Source of the DNA: an uncultured Bacilli bacterium
GTDB lineage: Bacteria > Bacillota_I > Bacilli_A > RF39 > UBA660
Direction: 5' to 3'
DNA length: 25,909 nucleotides
NCBI GenBank assembly: GCA_910588025.1
Contig: CAJUQG010000020.1
Coordinates: 1 to 25,909 of the forward strand
Position numbers and translations under genes: made by a program
Notes under the pieces: generated by a model
Told to the model about the DNA's origin: nothing
Databases searched by the model: none
The model's input: only the letters and a program-made list of their open reading frames with translations
Shown here: one piece after another, positions 14,594-22,374 of the stretch
Layout of the letters: each line of letters opens with the position of its first letter
Numbering within the stretch: the first letter of the stretch is position 1

Positions 14594-14989
14594 ATGGTAG
14601 CAGATAAAATTGCAGATATGCTTACAAGAATACGTAATGCAAATCAATTAAAATATGATACAGTTGAAGTAATTGGTACAAAAATGACTTTGGGAATTGC
14701 TGAAATTCTAAAAAAACAAGGTTACATTAGCGAATATGCTTATGAAAAAAGTTCAAAAGGCGATAAATTAACTTTAACTTTAAAATATGGAGAAAAGAAA
14801 GAACGTGTAATTACTGGCTTAAAAAGAATTAGTAAATCAGGATTGCGTGTTTATGTATCTTGTGATGAAATTCCTCGTGTTCTAAACGGATTAGGAATTG
14901 CCATCATTTCAACTTCAAAAGGTCTTATGACTGATAAAGAAGCAAGAGAAGCGAAGTTAGGAGGCGAAGTACTTGCCTATATTTGGTAA
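14594..14989 (+). CDS. rpsH: Small ribosomal subunit protein S8
   Basis: S8 is a primary binder of 16S rRNA and the usual translational repressor of the spc operon. The 131 residues begin MVADKIADMLTRIRNANQ and end GLGIAIISTSKGLMTDKEAREAKLGGEVLAYIW, the diagnostic C-terminus. GAAGGAGGAATTAAATT precedes the ATG. Confidence 0.97.
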   Translation: MVADKIADMLTRIRNANQLKYDTVEVIGTKMTLGIAEILKKQGYISEYAYEKSSKGDKLTLTLKYGEKKERVITGLKRISKSGLRVYVSCDEIPRVLNGLGIAIISTSKGLMTDKEAREAKLGGEVLAYIW

Positions 14990-14998
14990 GGAAAATCT

Positions 14999-15538
14999 AT
15001 GAGTAGAATCGGTAGAAGAGCACTTACAATTCCAGAAGGTGTTACAGTAGAAGTTGTAGATAACAATGTTACTGTAAAAAGTACCAAAGGAACTCTTAAC
15101 TTAAATATTGATCCACTAGTTAAAGTGACTGTGGAAGAAAATGTTGTCAAAACAGATGTTATAAAAGATACCAAAAGAGCAAATGTAGTCGTTGGTACAA
15201 CAAACGCTTTAATAAAAAATATGTTAGAAGGCGTAAGCAACGGTTATACCAAAAATCTTGAAATCGTTGGAGTTGGATATCGTTTCAATGTTCAAGGAAA
15301 TAAAATCAACATTAGTGCTGGTTTTTCACATCCAGTTGAAAGAGTTTGTCCAGAAGGTGTATCTGTAACACTAGTAAACGCCAATGAAATTTCATTAAGT
15401 GGAATTGACAAACAAAAAGTATCTGAATTTGCGGCTAAAATTCGTGAAATAAGAAGTCCAGAACCTTATAAAGGAAAAGGAATTCGTTACAAAGGCGAAC
15501 ATATTAGACGTAAAGAAGGAAAGAAAGCTGCAAAGTAG
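14999..15538 (+). CDS. rplF: Large ribosomal subunit protein L6
   Basis: L6 lies near the sarcin-ricin loop where translation factors act. The 179 residues start MSRIGRRALTIPEGVTVEV and contain LEIVGVGYRFNVQGNKINISAGFSHPVE and SPEPYKGKGIRYKGEHIRRKEGKKA. The ribosome site TAAGGAAAATCT is weaker than its neighbours' and overlaps the rpsH stop. Confidence 0.97.
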   Translation: MSRIGRRALTIPEGVTVEVVDNNVTVKSTKGTLNLNIDPLVKVTVEENVVKTDVIKDTKRANVVVGTTNALIKNMLEGVSNGYTKNLEIVGVGYRFNVQGNKINISAGFSHPVERVCPEGVSVTLVNANEISLSGIDKQKVSEFAAKIREIRSPEPYKGKGIRYKGEHIRRKEGKKAAK

Positions 15539-15548
15539 GAGGGTAATT

Positions 15549-15905
15549 ATGATAAAGAAAGAATCAAGTAACGATTTAAGACTTAGACGTCATGCTCGTA
15601 TTAGAAAAAATATTTCTGGTGACTCTGAGATGCCAAGACTTAATGTATTTCGTTCAAACAAAGAAATCTATGTTCAAGTAATTAATGACGTTGAAGGCAA
15701 AACTTTAGCAAGTTCTTCAAGCGTTGCCCTTAAACTTAAAAATGGCGGTAATGCAGAAGGTGCCAAATTAGTCGGCAAAGATATTGCTGAAAAATGTAAA
15801 AATTTAAAAATTACAAAAGTCGTTTTCGATAGAGGTGGATACCTATATCATGGTCGTGTACAAGCTCTTGCTGATGCTGCACGTGAAAACGGACTAGAAT
15901 TTTAA
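15549..15905 (+). CDS. rplR: Large ribosomal subunit protein L18
   Basis: L18 brings 5S rRNA to the 50S. The 118 residues hold RLRRHARIRKNISG, PRLNVFRSNKEIYVQVINDVEGKTLASSSS and KVVFDRGGYLYHGRVQALADAARENGLEF, all canonical. AGGAGGGTAATT precedes ATG 15549. Confidence 0.97.
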   Translation: MIKKESSNDLRLRRHARIRKNISGDSEMPRLNVFRSNKEIYVQVINDVEGKTLASSSSVALKLKNGGNAEGAKLVGKDIAEKCKNLKITKVVFDRGGYLYHGRVQALADAARENGLEF

Positions 15906-15916
15906 GGAGGAAAGTT

Positions 15917-16420
15917 ATGCCAAAACAATATACAGATGCAAAAAAGAAATTACTAGAAGAAAAAGTTATTTCTGTTGGCCGTGTTACTAAAGTAACCAAA
16001 GGTGGAAGACATTTCCGTTTCTCAGCAACTGTTGTCGTAGGAAACCGTCGTGGACTTGTTGGTCTTGGTAATGGTAAAGCAAACGAAGTTCAAGAAGCAA
16101 TTGCAAAAGCTACACAAGCAGCAAACAAAAATGTTGTACGTGTTTCTCTAATTGATAATCGTACCATTCCTCATGAAGCAACTGGAAAAGTTGGTCGTGC
16201 AGTTGTCCTAATTAAACCTGCAAAAGAAGGTACAGGAGTTATCGCTGGAGGTGCAGCTCGTGCTGTATTAGAACTTGCTGGTGTTAAAGATATTGTTTCA
16301 AAATCTTTAGGATCAAATACGCAAGTTAATGTTGCGAAAGCTACTTTGGAAGCTTTAAAATCAGTTAGAACACCTGCTAAAATCGCTGCTTTACGTGGAT
16401 TGAAAGTGGAGGAGTTATAA
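15917..16420 (+). CDS. rpsE: Small ribosomal subunit protein S5
   Basis: S5 is a fidelity protein at the mRNA entry channel. The 167 residues contain the dsRNA-binding-like N-domain RVTKVTKGGRHFRFSATVVVGNRRGLVGLGNGKANEV and the C-terminal GVIAGGAARAVLELAGVKDIVSKSLGS. AAGGAGGAAAGTT precedes ATG 15917. The gene ends one base before rplO; rpmD (L30), which normally intervenes, is absent. Confidence 0.97.
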   Translation: MPKQYTDAKKKLLEEKVISVGRVTKVTKGGRHFRFSATVVVGNRRGLVGLGNGKANEVQEAIAKATQAANKNVVRVSLIDNRTIPHEATGKVGRAVVLIKPAKEGTGVIAGGAARAVLELAGVKDIVSKSLGSNTQVNVAKATLEALKSVRTPAKIAALRGLKVEEL

Positions 16421-16421
16421 T

Positions 16422-16865
16422 ATGAAATTAGAAAGTTTACCAAAATCTAAAGAACAAAAAAAGAGAAAAATCGTTGGACGCGGTCCTGGATCAGGAATGG
16501 GTAAAACTTCAACTCGTGGAGAAAAAGGACAAAAAGCGAGAAGTGGAGCAAGCATTAGTGCTTGGTTCCAAGGTGGACAATCTCCTTTATATAGAAGATT
16601 ACCAAAAAGAGGATTTAACAATGCTCGTTTTGCTACTAAGTATGCAACAATTAATCTAAGTGATTTAAATACTTTCTTTAACGATGGAGATGTAGTTACT
16701 CCAGAGATTTTAAAAGAAAGAGGAATTATTAAAAAAGAACTTAGTGGAATTAAAGTTTTAGCAAGTGGTGAACTAGAGAAGAAATTAACAGTAAAAGCTC
16801 AAAGATTCTCTAGTGCTGCTGTGACAAAAATTGAAGCCGCTGGTGGTAAAACTGAGGTGATCTAG
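16422..16865 (+). CDS. rplO: Large ribosomal subunit protein L15
   Basis: L15 is a late-assembly 50S protein. The 147 residues include KKRKIVGRGPGSGMGKTSTRGEKGQKARSG, typical of the basic extended arm, then QGGQSPLYRRLPKRGF and IKVLASGELEKKLTVKAQRFSSAAVTKIEAAGG. Its ribosome site GGAGGAG lies in the end of rpsE. It ends one base before the secY start. Confidence 0.97.
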   Translation: MKLESLPKSKEQKKRKIVGRGPGSGMGKTSTRGEKGQKARSGASISAWFQGGQSPLYRRLPKRGFNNARFATKYATINLSDLNTFFNDGDVVTPEILKERGIIKKELSGIKVLASGELEKKLTVKAQRFSSAAVTKIEAAGGKTEVI

Positions 16866-16866
16866 T

Positions 16867-18141
16867 ATGTTAAAAGGGATCGCCAAAATATTCACTAAAG
16901 AAAACAAGGATTTAAGAGCTCGTCTTTATTTCACTCTATTTGCATTAGGAATTTTCTGTTTAGGTACCAGTATTACGATTACATGGGCTATTCCATGGAT
17001 TAATACAATGTATCAAGAACTAGGATTTTTAGAAATATTCAACCTAATGAGTGGAGGAGGATTAAAAAGTTTTTCGATCTTTGCTTTAGGTGTAAGCCCT
17101 TACATTACTGCATCCATTATAACCCAGTTATTACAAATGGATATTATTCCATACTTTAAGGAATTAAAAGACCAAGGATATGTAGGAAGACAAAAAATTA
17201 ATCGTATTACTAGATACATTGGTATCATATTAGCATTCGTGCAAAGTTATGCAATCACTGTATTTTATTTAGGAGTTTCTGATGCTGGTACCATACTAAA
17301 AATATCTTTAGTTATGACAGCTGGAACTGCTTTCCTACTATGGCTTGGTGATCAAATCACAAATAAAGGAATAGGAAATGGTCAAAGTTTATTGATTATG
17401 GCTGGTATTCTATTAAGTTTACCAAGTATCTTTACAGGTGCTTATACAACATTTATTGATGGCTCATTTGCTCTTCCTTTAGGAATTTCCTTATTTGTAT
17501 TATTTATCCTTGTATATATCTTAGTAATTGTTGGAATTATTTGGATAACACTTGCAGAAAGAAGAATTCCAATTCAATATTCGAATCGTACTGCTAGTGC
17601 ATATGGTGCTAAAGAAAGTTATTTACCAATAAAAATTAACTCATCAGGAGTTATTCCTGTAATATTTGCATCTATGTTCCTAACCATTCCATCTGTTGTT
17701 GCATCTTTAATAAAAAGTGAAGCTGCAATAGAATTTATCAACAAATATATTTTATATACAACCCCTACTGGGTTCATATTATATGTCTTACTAATTTTCT
17801 TCTTTGGATATTTTTACACATTTATGGTAATGAATCCAGAAGATATGAGTAAAGACTTAAACGCAAGAGGTGCTTATATTCCTGGCGTAAGACCTGGAAT
17901 GGAAACCTCAAAATATATTAGTAAAACCATTGGTCGTCTTACTGCAGTTGGTTCATTATTCCTTTGTGTTTTAGCAGGGATGCCTGTATTAATGTCATCT
18001 TTAGCCAAATTACCAAGTTCTGTTTCTATTGGAGGAACTGGTATTCTAATCGTGGTTGGAGTTGCCATTGAGACTTATAAACAAATTGAAAGCGGACTAG
18101 TAAGCAGAAGTTACCAAAAAAGAAGGGCGATTAAAAAGTGA
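16867..18141 (+). CDS. secY: Protein translocase subunit SecY
   Basis: SecY is the pore of the general secretion channel in the cytoplasmic membrane. The 424 residues form ten hydrophobic segments. Visible signatures are GVSPYITASIITQLLQMD (TM2 region), the cytoplasmic QKINRITRYIGIILAFVQ, GIGNGQSLLIMAGI, AERRIPIQYSNR, the long loop MNPEDMSKDLNARGAYIPGVRPG and the conserved RLTAVGSLFLCVLAGMP. GAGGTGATCTAGT precedes ATG 16867. It overlaps adk by 4 bases (GTGA). Confidence 0.97.
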   Translation: MLKGIAKIFTKENKDLRARLYFTLFALGIFCLGTSITITWAIPWINTMYQELGFLEIFNLMSGGGLKSFSIFALGVSPYITASIITQLLQMDIIPYFKELKDQGYVGRQKINRITRYIGIILAFVQSYAITVFYLGVSDAGTILKISLVMTAGTAFLLWLGDQITNKGIGNGQSLLIMAGILLSLPSIFTGAYTTFIDGSFALPLGISLFVLFILVYILVIVGIIWITLAERRIPIQYSNRTASAYGAKESYLPIKINSSGVIPVIFASMFLTIPSVVASLIKSEAAIEFINKYILYTTPTGFILYVLLIFFFGYFYTFMVMNPEDMSKDLNARGAYIPGVRPGMETSKYISKTIGRLTAVGSLFLCVLAGMPVLMSSLAKLPSSVSIGGTGILIVVGVAIETYKQIESGLVSRSYQKRRAIKK

Positions 18142-18803
18142 AGGGAGTAATATTTATTGCTCCCCCTGCCGCTGGCAAGGGGACTTTAAGTAAATATTTA
18201 GTAATTCATCATGGATTTAAACATATATCGATTGGCAACTTATTTCGCGAAAGAGCGAAGCAAAATGATGAAGAAGGAATTTATTTAAGTAAAGCATTAA
18301 AAACAGGTCAATTAATTGATGATGAACGACTGTTTTCTATGCTAAAAGAAGAATTACGAACCGTTAAAAAAGACGAAAAAATAATTCTTGATGGAGTCCC
18401 AAGAACCTTGCAACAAGCAGAGAAACTTGATATAATACTACGAGATTTAAACGTTTCAGACTTCGTAGTATTACATATCAACATAGAAAAAGAAATATTA
18501 AAATTAAGAATGACAGGAAGACGTATTTGTCCAAAATGTCAAAATACATATAATATTTATTCTGAAAAATTTAAACCACACAAGGATTTAACTTGTGATT
18601 CATGTAAATCATCTTTAATAAGTAGAGAAGATGATACAGAAAAGTCTTTTAACGTAAGATATGAGATTTATAAAGAAAATAGTGAGCCAATTGTTTACTA
18701 TTACCAGAATCAACATCGATTGTATGAAATTGATTTAACCGATGAAGATCATACCAATACATTAAAAGAAATTGATAGAATTGTGGGTGCTTTTGTTGAT
18801 TAA
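18138..18803 (+). CDS. adk: Adenylate kinase, zinc-lid type with unusual P-loop
   Basis: Adk converts ATP + AMP to two ADP. The GTG start at 18138 overlaps the secY stop. At 221 residues it is a long-form Adk with the LID domain zinc site at Cys131, Cys134, Cys153 and Cys156 (RRICPKC ... CDSC). LDGVPRT (84-90), MTGRRIC and the ISREDD motif are present. The P-loop is unusual: the family's GPPGAGKGT reads APPAAGKGT (8-16), with two glycines changed to alanine while Lys14 and Thr16 are kept. Flanking SIGNLFR replaces SxGDMxR. It is placed as in other Bacillota, between secY and map. Confidence 0.94.
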   Translation: MKGVIFIAPPAAGKGTLSKYLVIHHGFKHISIGNLFRERAKQNDEEGIYLSKALKTGQLIDDERLFSMLKEELRTVKKDEKIILDGVPRTLQQAEKLDIILRDLNVSDFVVLHINIEKEILKLRMTGRRICPKCQNTYNIYSEKFKPHKDLTCDSCKSSLISREDDTEKSFNVRYEIYKENSEPIVYYYQNQHRLYEIDLTDEDHTNTLKEIDRIVGAFVD

Positions 18804-19542
18804 CATAAAAAGTGAACGAGAAATTAATTTAATGAAACAAGCTGGTCACTTAAATTTCTTAACGCATGAAGAAATCAAAAAACATTTGCGTCCAGGAATT
18901 AGTACGAAACAACTTGATTCAATTGCTCATGATTTTATTATCAAAAATGGTGGAATTCCATCTTGTTTAGGATATGAAGGATTTCCTGCCAGTATATGTA
19001 TTTCAATAAATGATGAAGTAGTGCATGGCATACCATCTAATCGCAAAATCAAAAATGGCGATATCGTCTCAATTGATTTTACAGTTCGTTTAAATGGCTA
19101 TGAATCCGATGCTGCAAGAACTTATATCATAGGTAGTGTTTCGAAAGAAACGGAAGATTTAGTAAAAAATACTGAAAAAGCTCTTTACGAAGGAATAAAA
19201 GAAGTGAAACCTGGTGCTAGAATCGGTGACATTAGTCATGCGATTGAAACATTCGCCCATGCTCATGGCTTATCTGTAGTAAGAGAATTAGTAGGGCATG
19301 GAATTGGTAATAACATGCACGAAGGACCAGATATTCCTAATTATGGGGAACCAAAGAAAGGACCACTATTAAAAGAAGGAATGGTCTTAGCAATCGAACC
19401 AATGCTAAATCTTGGAAGGCGAGAAGTTTGTATGTTAGAAGATGATTGGACAATCGTCACTGAAGATCAAAGTCCTTCCGCTCATTTTGAACATACCGTT
19501 GCTGTAACCAAAGACGGATATGTAATATTGACAGGAGAATAA
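18796..19542 (+). CDS. map: Methionine aminopeptidase, type I
   Basis: Map removes the initiator methionine from new proteins. I chose TTG 18796 (read MINIKSEREINLMKQAG), 6 bases after GGGTG and overlapping the adk end by 8 bases. That gives 248 residues, the family length; an upstream in-frame start would add a hydrophobic leader. The five metal ligands are visible: both Asp of SIDFTVRLNGYESDAARTY, His in ELVGHGIGNNMHEGP, Glu in LAIEPML and Glu in HFEHTVAVT. A typical superoperon member before infA. Confidence 0.95.
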   Translation: MINIKSEREINLMKQAGHLNFLTHEEIKKHLRPGISTKQLDSIAHDFIIKNGGIPSCLGYEGFPASICISINDEVVHGIPSNRKIKNGDIVSIDFTVRLNGYESDAARTYIIGSVSKETEDLVKNTEKALYEGIKEVKPGARIGDISHAIETFAHAHGLSVVRELVGHGIGNNMHEGPDIPNYGEPKKGPLLKEGMVLAIEPMLNLGRREVCMLEDDWTIVTEDQSPSAHFEHTVAVTKDGYVILTGE

Positions 19543-19546
19543 ATTT

Positions 19547-19828
19547 ATGGCTGGAAAAAATAATAAGAAAAAAAATATACATGAAGTAAAAGCAAATAAA
19601 CCTAGCTCTGGAACAAGAGAAGATAAAATTGAAGTGGAAGGAAAAGTAATTGATGTAGTAAAAGGCGGAGATTACTTAGTAGAACTTCCGAATGGTCATA
19701 CTGTAGAAGCCTACGTTTCTGGTAAAATGCGAGTACACATGATTCGTATCTTACCAGGTGATACAGTAACAATTGAACTTTCGCCTTATGACCTAACACG
19801 TGGGCGTATAACATGGAATAAGAGATAA
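19547..19828 (+). CDS. infA: Translation initiation factor IF-1 with basic N-terminal extension
   Basis: IF-1 occupies the ribosomal A site during initiation. The canonical OB-fold core (about 23-93) reads TREDKIEVEGKVIDVVKGG, LPNGHTVEAYVSGKMRVHMIRILPGD and SPYDLTRGRITW. The protein is 93 residues, against about 72 in B. subtilis. The extra 20 or so N-terminal residues are rich in Lys and Asn (AGKNNKKKN). No ATG or TTG start lies at the canonical position, and AGGAG at the end of map serves ATG 19547, so the extension looks real. Confidence 0.95.
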   Translation: MAGKNNKKKNIHEVKANKPSSGTREDKIEVEGKVIDVVKGGDYLVELPNGHTVEAYVSGKMRVHMIRILPGDTVTIELSPYDLTRGRITWNKR

Positions 19829-19841
19829 TGGAGGTAATGTT

Positions 19842-19958
19842 ATGAAAAGAAGACCATCAGTAAAGAAAATTTGTAAAAAATGTAAAACGATTAGAAGAAA
19901 TGGGAAAGTTATGGTTATTTGTGAAAATCCAAAACACAAACAAACCCAAGGTAAATAG
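19842..19958 (+). CDS. rpmJ: Large ribosomal subunit protein L36, zinc-binding form
   Basis: A 38-residue protein between infA and rpsM. It starts MKRRPSVKKICKKCKTIRR and ends VICENPKHKQTQG. The zinc ligands Cys11, Cys14, Cys27 and His32 are intact, the zinc-dependent (C+) form. GGAGGTAATGTT precedes ATG 19842. Canonical in sequence and position. Confidence 0.97.
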   Translation: MKRRPSVKKICKKCKTIRRNGKVMVICENPKHKQTQGK

Positions 19959-19967
19959 GAGGATATT

Positions 19968-20342
19968 ATGGCAAGAATTAAAAATATTGAATTACCAAAT
20001 GAAAAACATACTTGCATTGGTTTAACAGCAATTTATGGAATTGGAAGAAGCCTTGCAAATCAAATTTGTGATGATGCAAAAGTAAATCGTACTAAAAAAA
20101 TTAAAGATTTAACAGAAGATGAAATATCAGCACTAAGAAAAGAAATCGAAAAGTACGATGTAGAAGGAGATCTTCGTCGTGAAACTCAAATGAGTATCAA
20201 AAATAAGATGGAAATTAACTGCTACCAAGGTGTAAGACATAAAAAAGGCCTTCCCGTTAGAGGACAAAGAACAAGCCGCAATGCCCGTACCAGAAAAGGT
20301 AAAGGTAAAGTAGTTGCTAATAAGAAAAAAGTAGGTAAATAA
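19968..20342 (+). CDS. rpsM: Small ribosomal subunit protein S13
   Basis: S13 contacts the P-site tRNA and forms bridges to the 50S. The 124 residues include MARIKNIELPNEKH, LTAIYGIGRSLANQIC, the helical LTEDEISALRKEIEKYDVEGDLRRE, and the diagnostic C-terminal GLPVRGQRTSRNARTRKGK. The first 15 residues diverge from the common MARIAGVDIPR start. AGGAGGATATT precedes ATG 19968. Confidence 0.97.
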   Translation: MARIKNIELPNEKHTCIGLTAIYGIGRSLANQICDDAKVNRTKKIKDLTEDEISALRKEIEKYDVEGDLRRETQMSIKNKMEINCYQGVRHKKGLPVRGQRTSRNARTRKGKGKVVANKKKVGK

Positions 20343-20354
20343 GGAGGTTAAATC

Positions 20355-20738
20355 ATGGCATATAATAGAAGAAAAAGAAAAGTTAAAAAGAATATTCCGG
20401 AAGCTGTTGCACATATTTACTCAACATATAACAACACAATCGTTACGATTTCAGATAAAGAAGGAAACGTAATTAGTTGGGCCTCAGCTGGAACTATTGG
20501 ATATAAAGGTTCTAAAAAGAAAACTCCATATGCAGCAGGTTTAAGTGCAGAAGCAGCTGGAAAATCTGCAATGGATTCTGGAGTAAAAAAAGTTGAAGTA
20601 TTTGCTAAAGGATTAGGAAATGGACGTGAAAACGCAATTCGTTCTTTACAAGCAGTTGGGTTAGAAGTAACAAGTATTAATGATGAAACACCAATTCCAC
20701 ATAATGGATGTCGTCCACCAAAAAGACCAAGAAATTAA
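20355..20738 (+). CDS. rpsK: Small ribosomal subunit protein S11
   Basis: S11 lies on the 30S platform near the E site. The 127 residues include AVAHIYSTYNNTIVTISDKEGN, SWASAGTIGYKGSKKKTPYAAG, and the terminal IPHNGCRPPKRPRN, all typical. AAGGAGGTTAAATC precedes ATG 20355. rpsD, which intervenes before rpoA in some phyla, is absent here, as in B. subtilis. Confidence 0.97.
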   Translation: MAYNRRKRKVKKNIPEAVAHIYSTYNNTIVTISDKEGNVISWASAGTIGYKGSKKKTPYAAGLSAEAAGKSAMDSGVKKVEVFAKGLGNGRENAIRSLQAVGLEVTSINDETPIPHNGCRPPKRPRN

Positions 20739-20758
20739 TGAGGAAGGGGATTTGTTAA

Positions 20759-21703
20759 ATGATTAAATTTGAAAAACCAGAATACAAAATTACAGAGTAT
20801 CAAGAAAATAACCACTTTGGTAAATTTGAACTTGAACCACTAGAAAGAGGATTTGGTACAACCATTGGTAACGCACTTCGCAGAGTTATGTTATCAAGCT
20901 TACCAGGTTCAGCAATTACTAGTGTAAAAATTGATGGTGTGTTACATGAATTCCAAAAAATTGATGGCGTTTATGAAGACGTTACCATGATCATTTTAAA
21001 CTTAAAGAATGTTGTAATTAAAAATCATAGTGATGAAGAAAAAGTTATTCGTCTTTCTGCATCTACTCCTGGAGAAGTAAAAGCTGGAGATATTGAACAC
21101 GATTCTGATATCGAAATTATGAATCCAGATTTAGTAATTTGTACGCTAGTTGAAGGTGGTAAAATTGACATAGAAATGACTGTCAATAATGGTACTGGAT
21201 ATGTTGATTCAAAAGAAAACCAAAGACTTATGGGAGAAAAGAAAGTCGGCGTTATTGCAATTGACTCTTTATATGCACCAATTGAAAGAGTAGCATATGA
21301 AGTAGAAAGTGCTCGTGTTGGACACAACGAAAACTATGATAAATTAATTATGGAAGTAAGCACAAATGGTTCTATTACTCCAGAAGAGGCTATGGCTTTA
21401 TCTGGAAAAATCTTAATTGAACATTTTAATATTGTAGCAGATTTAAATTCCATCAGTGATGTATCTGGCTTAATGAGTGAAAAGAAAGTAGATACTATTA
21501 CCAAAACATTAGAAACACCAATTGAAGAAATTGAATTCTCTGTAAGAGCTTATAATTGCTTAAAAAGAGCTGGTATTCATACCGTTCAAGATTTAATCTC
21601 AAAAAGAGAAGTTGAAGTAACAAAAATACGTAACTTAGGTAAAAAATCATTAAAAGAGGTTTTAGACAAAGTTGCAGAAATGGGACTTAAGTTCCGCGAT
21701 TAA
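20759..21703 (+). CDS. rpoA: RNA polymerase alpha subunit
   Basis: The alpha subunit dimer scaffolds RNA polymerase, and its C-terminal domain contacts UP elements and activators. The 314 residues include the N-terminal assembly domain FELEPLERGFGTTIGNALRRVMLSSLPGSAITSVKIDG and the C-terminal domain (about 240-314) SVRAYNCLKRAGIHTVQDLIS with IRNLGKKSLKEVLDKVAEMGL. AGGAAGGGGATTTGTTAA precedes ATG 20759, with a somewhat distant ribosome site. Confidence 0.98.
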   Translation: MIKFEKPEYKITEYQENNHFGKFELEPLERGFGTTIGNALRRVMLSSLPGSAITSVKIDGVLHEFQKIDGVYEDVTMIILNLKNVVIKNHSDEEKVIRLSASTPGEVKAGDIEHDSDIEIMNPDLVICTLVEGGKIDIEMTVNNGTGYVDSKENQRLMGEKKVGVIAIDSLYAPIERVAYEVESARVGHNENYDKLIMEVSTNGSITPEEAMALSGKILIEHFNIVADLNSISDVSGLMSEKKVDTITKTLETPIEEIEFSVRAYNCLKRAGIHTVQDLISKREVEVTKIRNLGKKSLKEVLDKVAEMGLKFRD

Positions 21704-21715
21704 GGAGGTAAGAAC

Positions 21716-22054
21716 ATGTACAGAAAATTAAATAGAGAATCTCGTCAAAGAAGAAGTATCTTAGCAGGACTTACAAAAACTGTAATTCTAAATGGATCAG
21801 TAGTTACAACAGAAGCTAGAGCAAAAGAAGTTCGTAAATTCGTTGATAAACTAATTACCTACGGAAAAAGAGGAACTTTAGTTTCTAGAAGAAAAGCCCT
21901 TGCATTTGTTCATAACGACAAAGAAGTTGTTAATAAAATTTTTAATGAATTAGCTAAAAATTATGAAACTAGAAATGGTGGATACACTAGAATCATTAAA
22001 ATAAAAGAAAGAATCGGCGACGACGCTTTAGAAGTTAAATTAGAATTAGTATAA
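21716..22054 (+). CDS. rplQ: Large ribosomal subunit protein L17
   Basis: L17 is the last gene of the superoperon. The 112 residues include MYRKLNRESRQRRSILAGLTKTVILNGSVVTTEARAKEVR in type and NGGYTRIIKIKERIGDDALEVKLEL. AAGGAGGTAAGAAC precedes ATG 21716. The stop codon overlaps the terminator stem by two bases. Confidence 0.97.
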   Translation: MYRKLNRESRQRRSILAGLTKTVILNGSVVTTEARAKEVRKFVDKLITYGKRGTLVSRRKALAFVHNDKEVVNKIFNELAKNYETRNGGYTRIIKIKERIGDDALEVKLELV

Positions 22055-22085
22055 GAATATTCCAAAAAGAGTATTCTTTTTTTTC
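22053..22085 (+). terminator. Terminator of the ribosomal superoperon
   Basis: A 10-bp stem AAGAATATTC (22053-22062)/GAGTATTCTT (22069-22078) with one G-U pair, loop CAAAAA, and a T-run to 22084. It closes the 29-gene run. Confidence 0.9.
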
Positions 22086-22226
22086 ATAAAAATATTAGTT
22101 TTCCACTGCGAGTCTTTTATTTTAAATAATATATGAATTATTTAATATCCATTTTGCTACTAATTTACTACTTTTTATAGAAGTTTTAAATTCTTCAAGG
22201 AATTTTTTAAATCTTAAAGAAAATAC
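22086..22226. other. AT-rich spacer before the candidate toxin-antitoxin module
   Basis: No gene is seen. It contains a 25-bp stretch at 22151-22175 that recurs with three mismatches at 22834-22858. Read on the minus strand, a short open stretch (about 22130-22215) ends in SSKLVAKWILNN, which I cannot assign. Confidence 0.4.
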
Positions 22227-22256
22227 TTGCTAGTAAACTATTTTTAATGCTATAAT
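22227..22256 (+). promoter_or_regulatory. Promoter of the candidate antitoxin RNA
   Basis: TTGCTA (22227-22232), an 18-bp spacer and a perfect TATAAT (22251-22256) preceded by TGC, an extended -10. The start is expected near 22263. No open reading frame with a ribosome site follows, so it drives a noncoding RNA. Confidence 0.75.
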
Positions 22257-22279
22257 GAATATGTCAAAGAAAATTGCAT

Positions 22280-22325
22280 AAAATAAAAAAGGAATACCTA
22301 GTTTTGAAGAGTTAGGTACTATTCC
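22280..22325 (-). terminator. Terminator of the hydrophobic-peptide mRNA
   Basis: On the minus strand, GGAATAGTACCTA and TAGGTATTCC form a stem with a 2-3 base bulge, followed by TTTTTTATTTT (complement of 22280-22290). It ends the minus-strand transcript near 22284. Confidence 0.75.
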
Positions 22326-22340
22326 AATTTGAATTGATTT

Positions 22341-22374
22341 AGTACCGACTTATACAGTTGGTACTATTTTTATT
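22341..22374 (+). terminator. Terminator of the candidate antitoxin RNA
   Basis: The stem AGTACCGAC (22341-22349)/GTTGGTACT (22357-22365) has 9 pairs with one G-U, loop TTATACA, then ATTTTTATT. It lies over the stop codon and last four codons of the minus-strand peptide. Confidence 0.8.

Larger units (their letters stand above)
22263..22374 (+). ncRNA. Candidate type I antitoxin RNA
   Basis: An RNA of about 110 nt is predicted between the extended -10 promoter at 22227-22256 and the terminator at 22341-22374. It has no plausible coding frame (ATG 22261 gives six codons and no ribosome site). It folds into two hairpins: GGAATACCTA (22291-22300) with TAGG..TATTCC (22313-22325), and the terminator. 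From about 22284 onward it is fully antisense to the 3' end of the hydrophobic-peptide mRNA, including the peptide's stop codon. This matches antitoxin RNAs such as RatA and SR4 in layout; the role is inference. Confidence 0.65.

Noticed and set aside
22130..22215. Minus-strand open stretch ending SSKLVAKWILNN and a similar ISKLVVKF stretch near 22835-22865
   Set aside because: They resemble the ends of some phage-type integrases only vaguely and simply reflect the shared direct repeat; too short to call.
22261..22281. Six-codon frame ATG TCA AAG AAA ATT GCA TAA at the start of the antisense RNA
   Set aside because: No ribosome site, and it overlaps the predicted transcription start.
22263..22374. 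T-box or metabolite riboswitch in the plus-strand RNA
   Set aside because: No specifier loop or T-box core sequence, no downstream plus-strand gene in range, and the RNA ends in its own terminator opposite the peptide gene.
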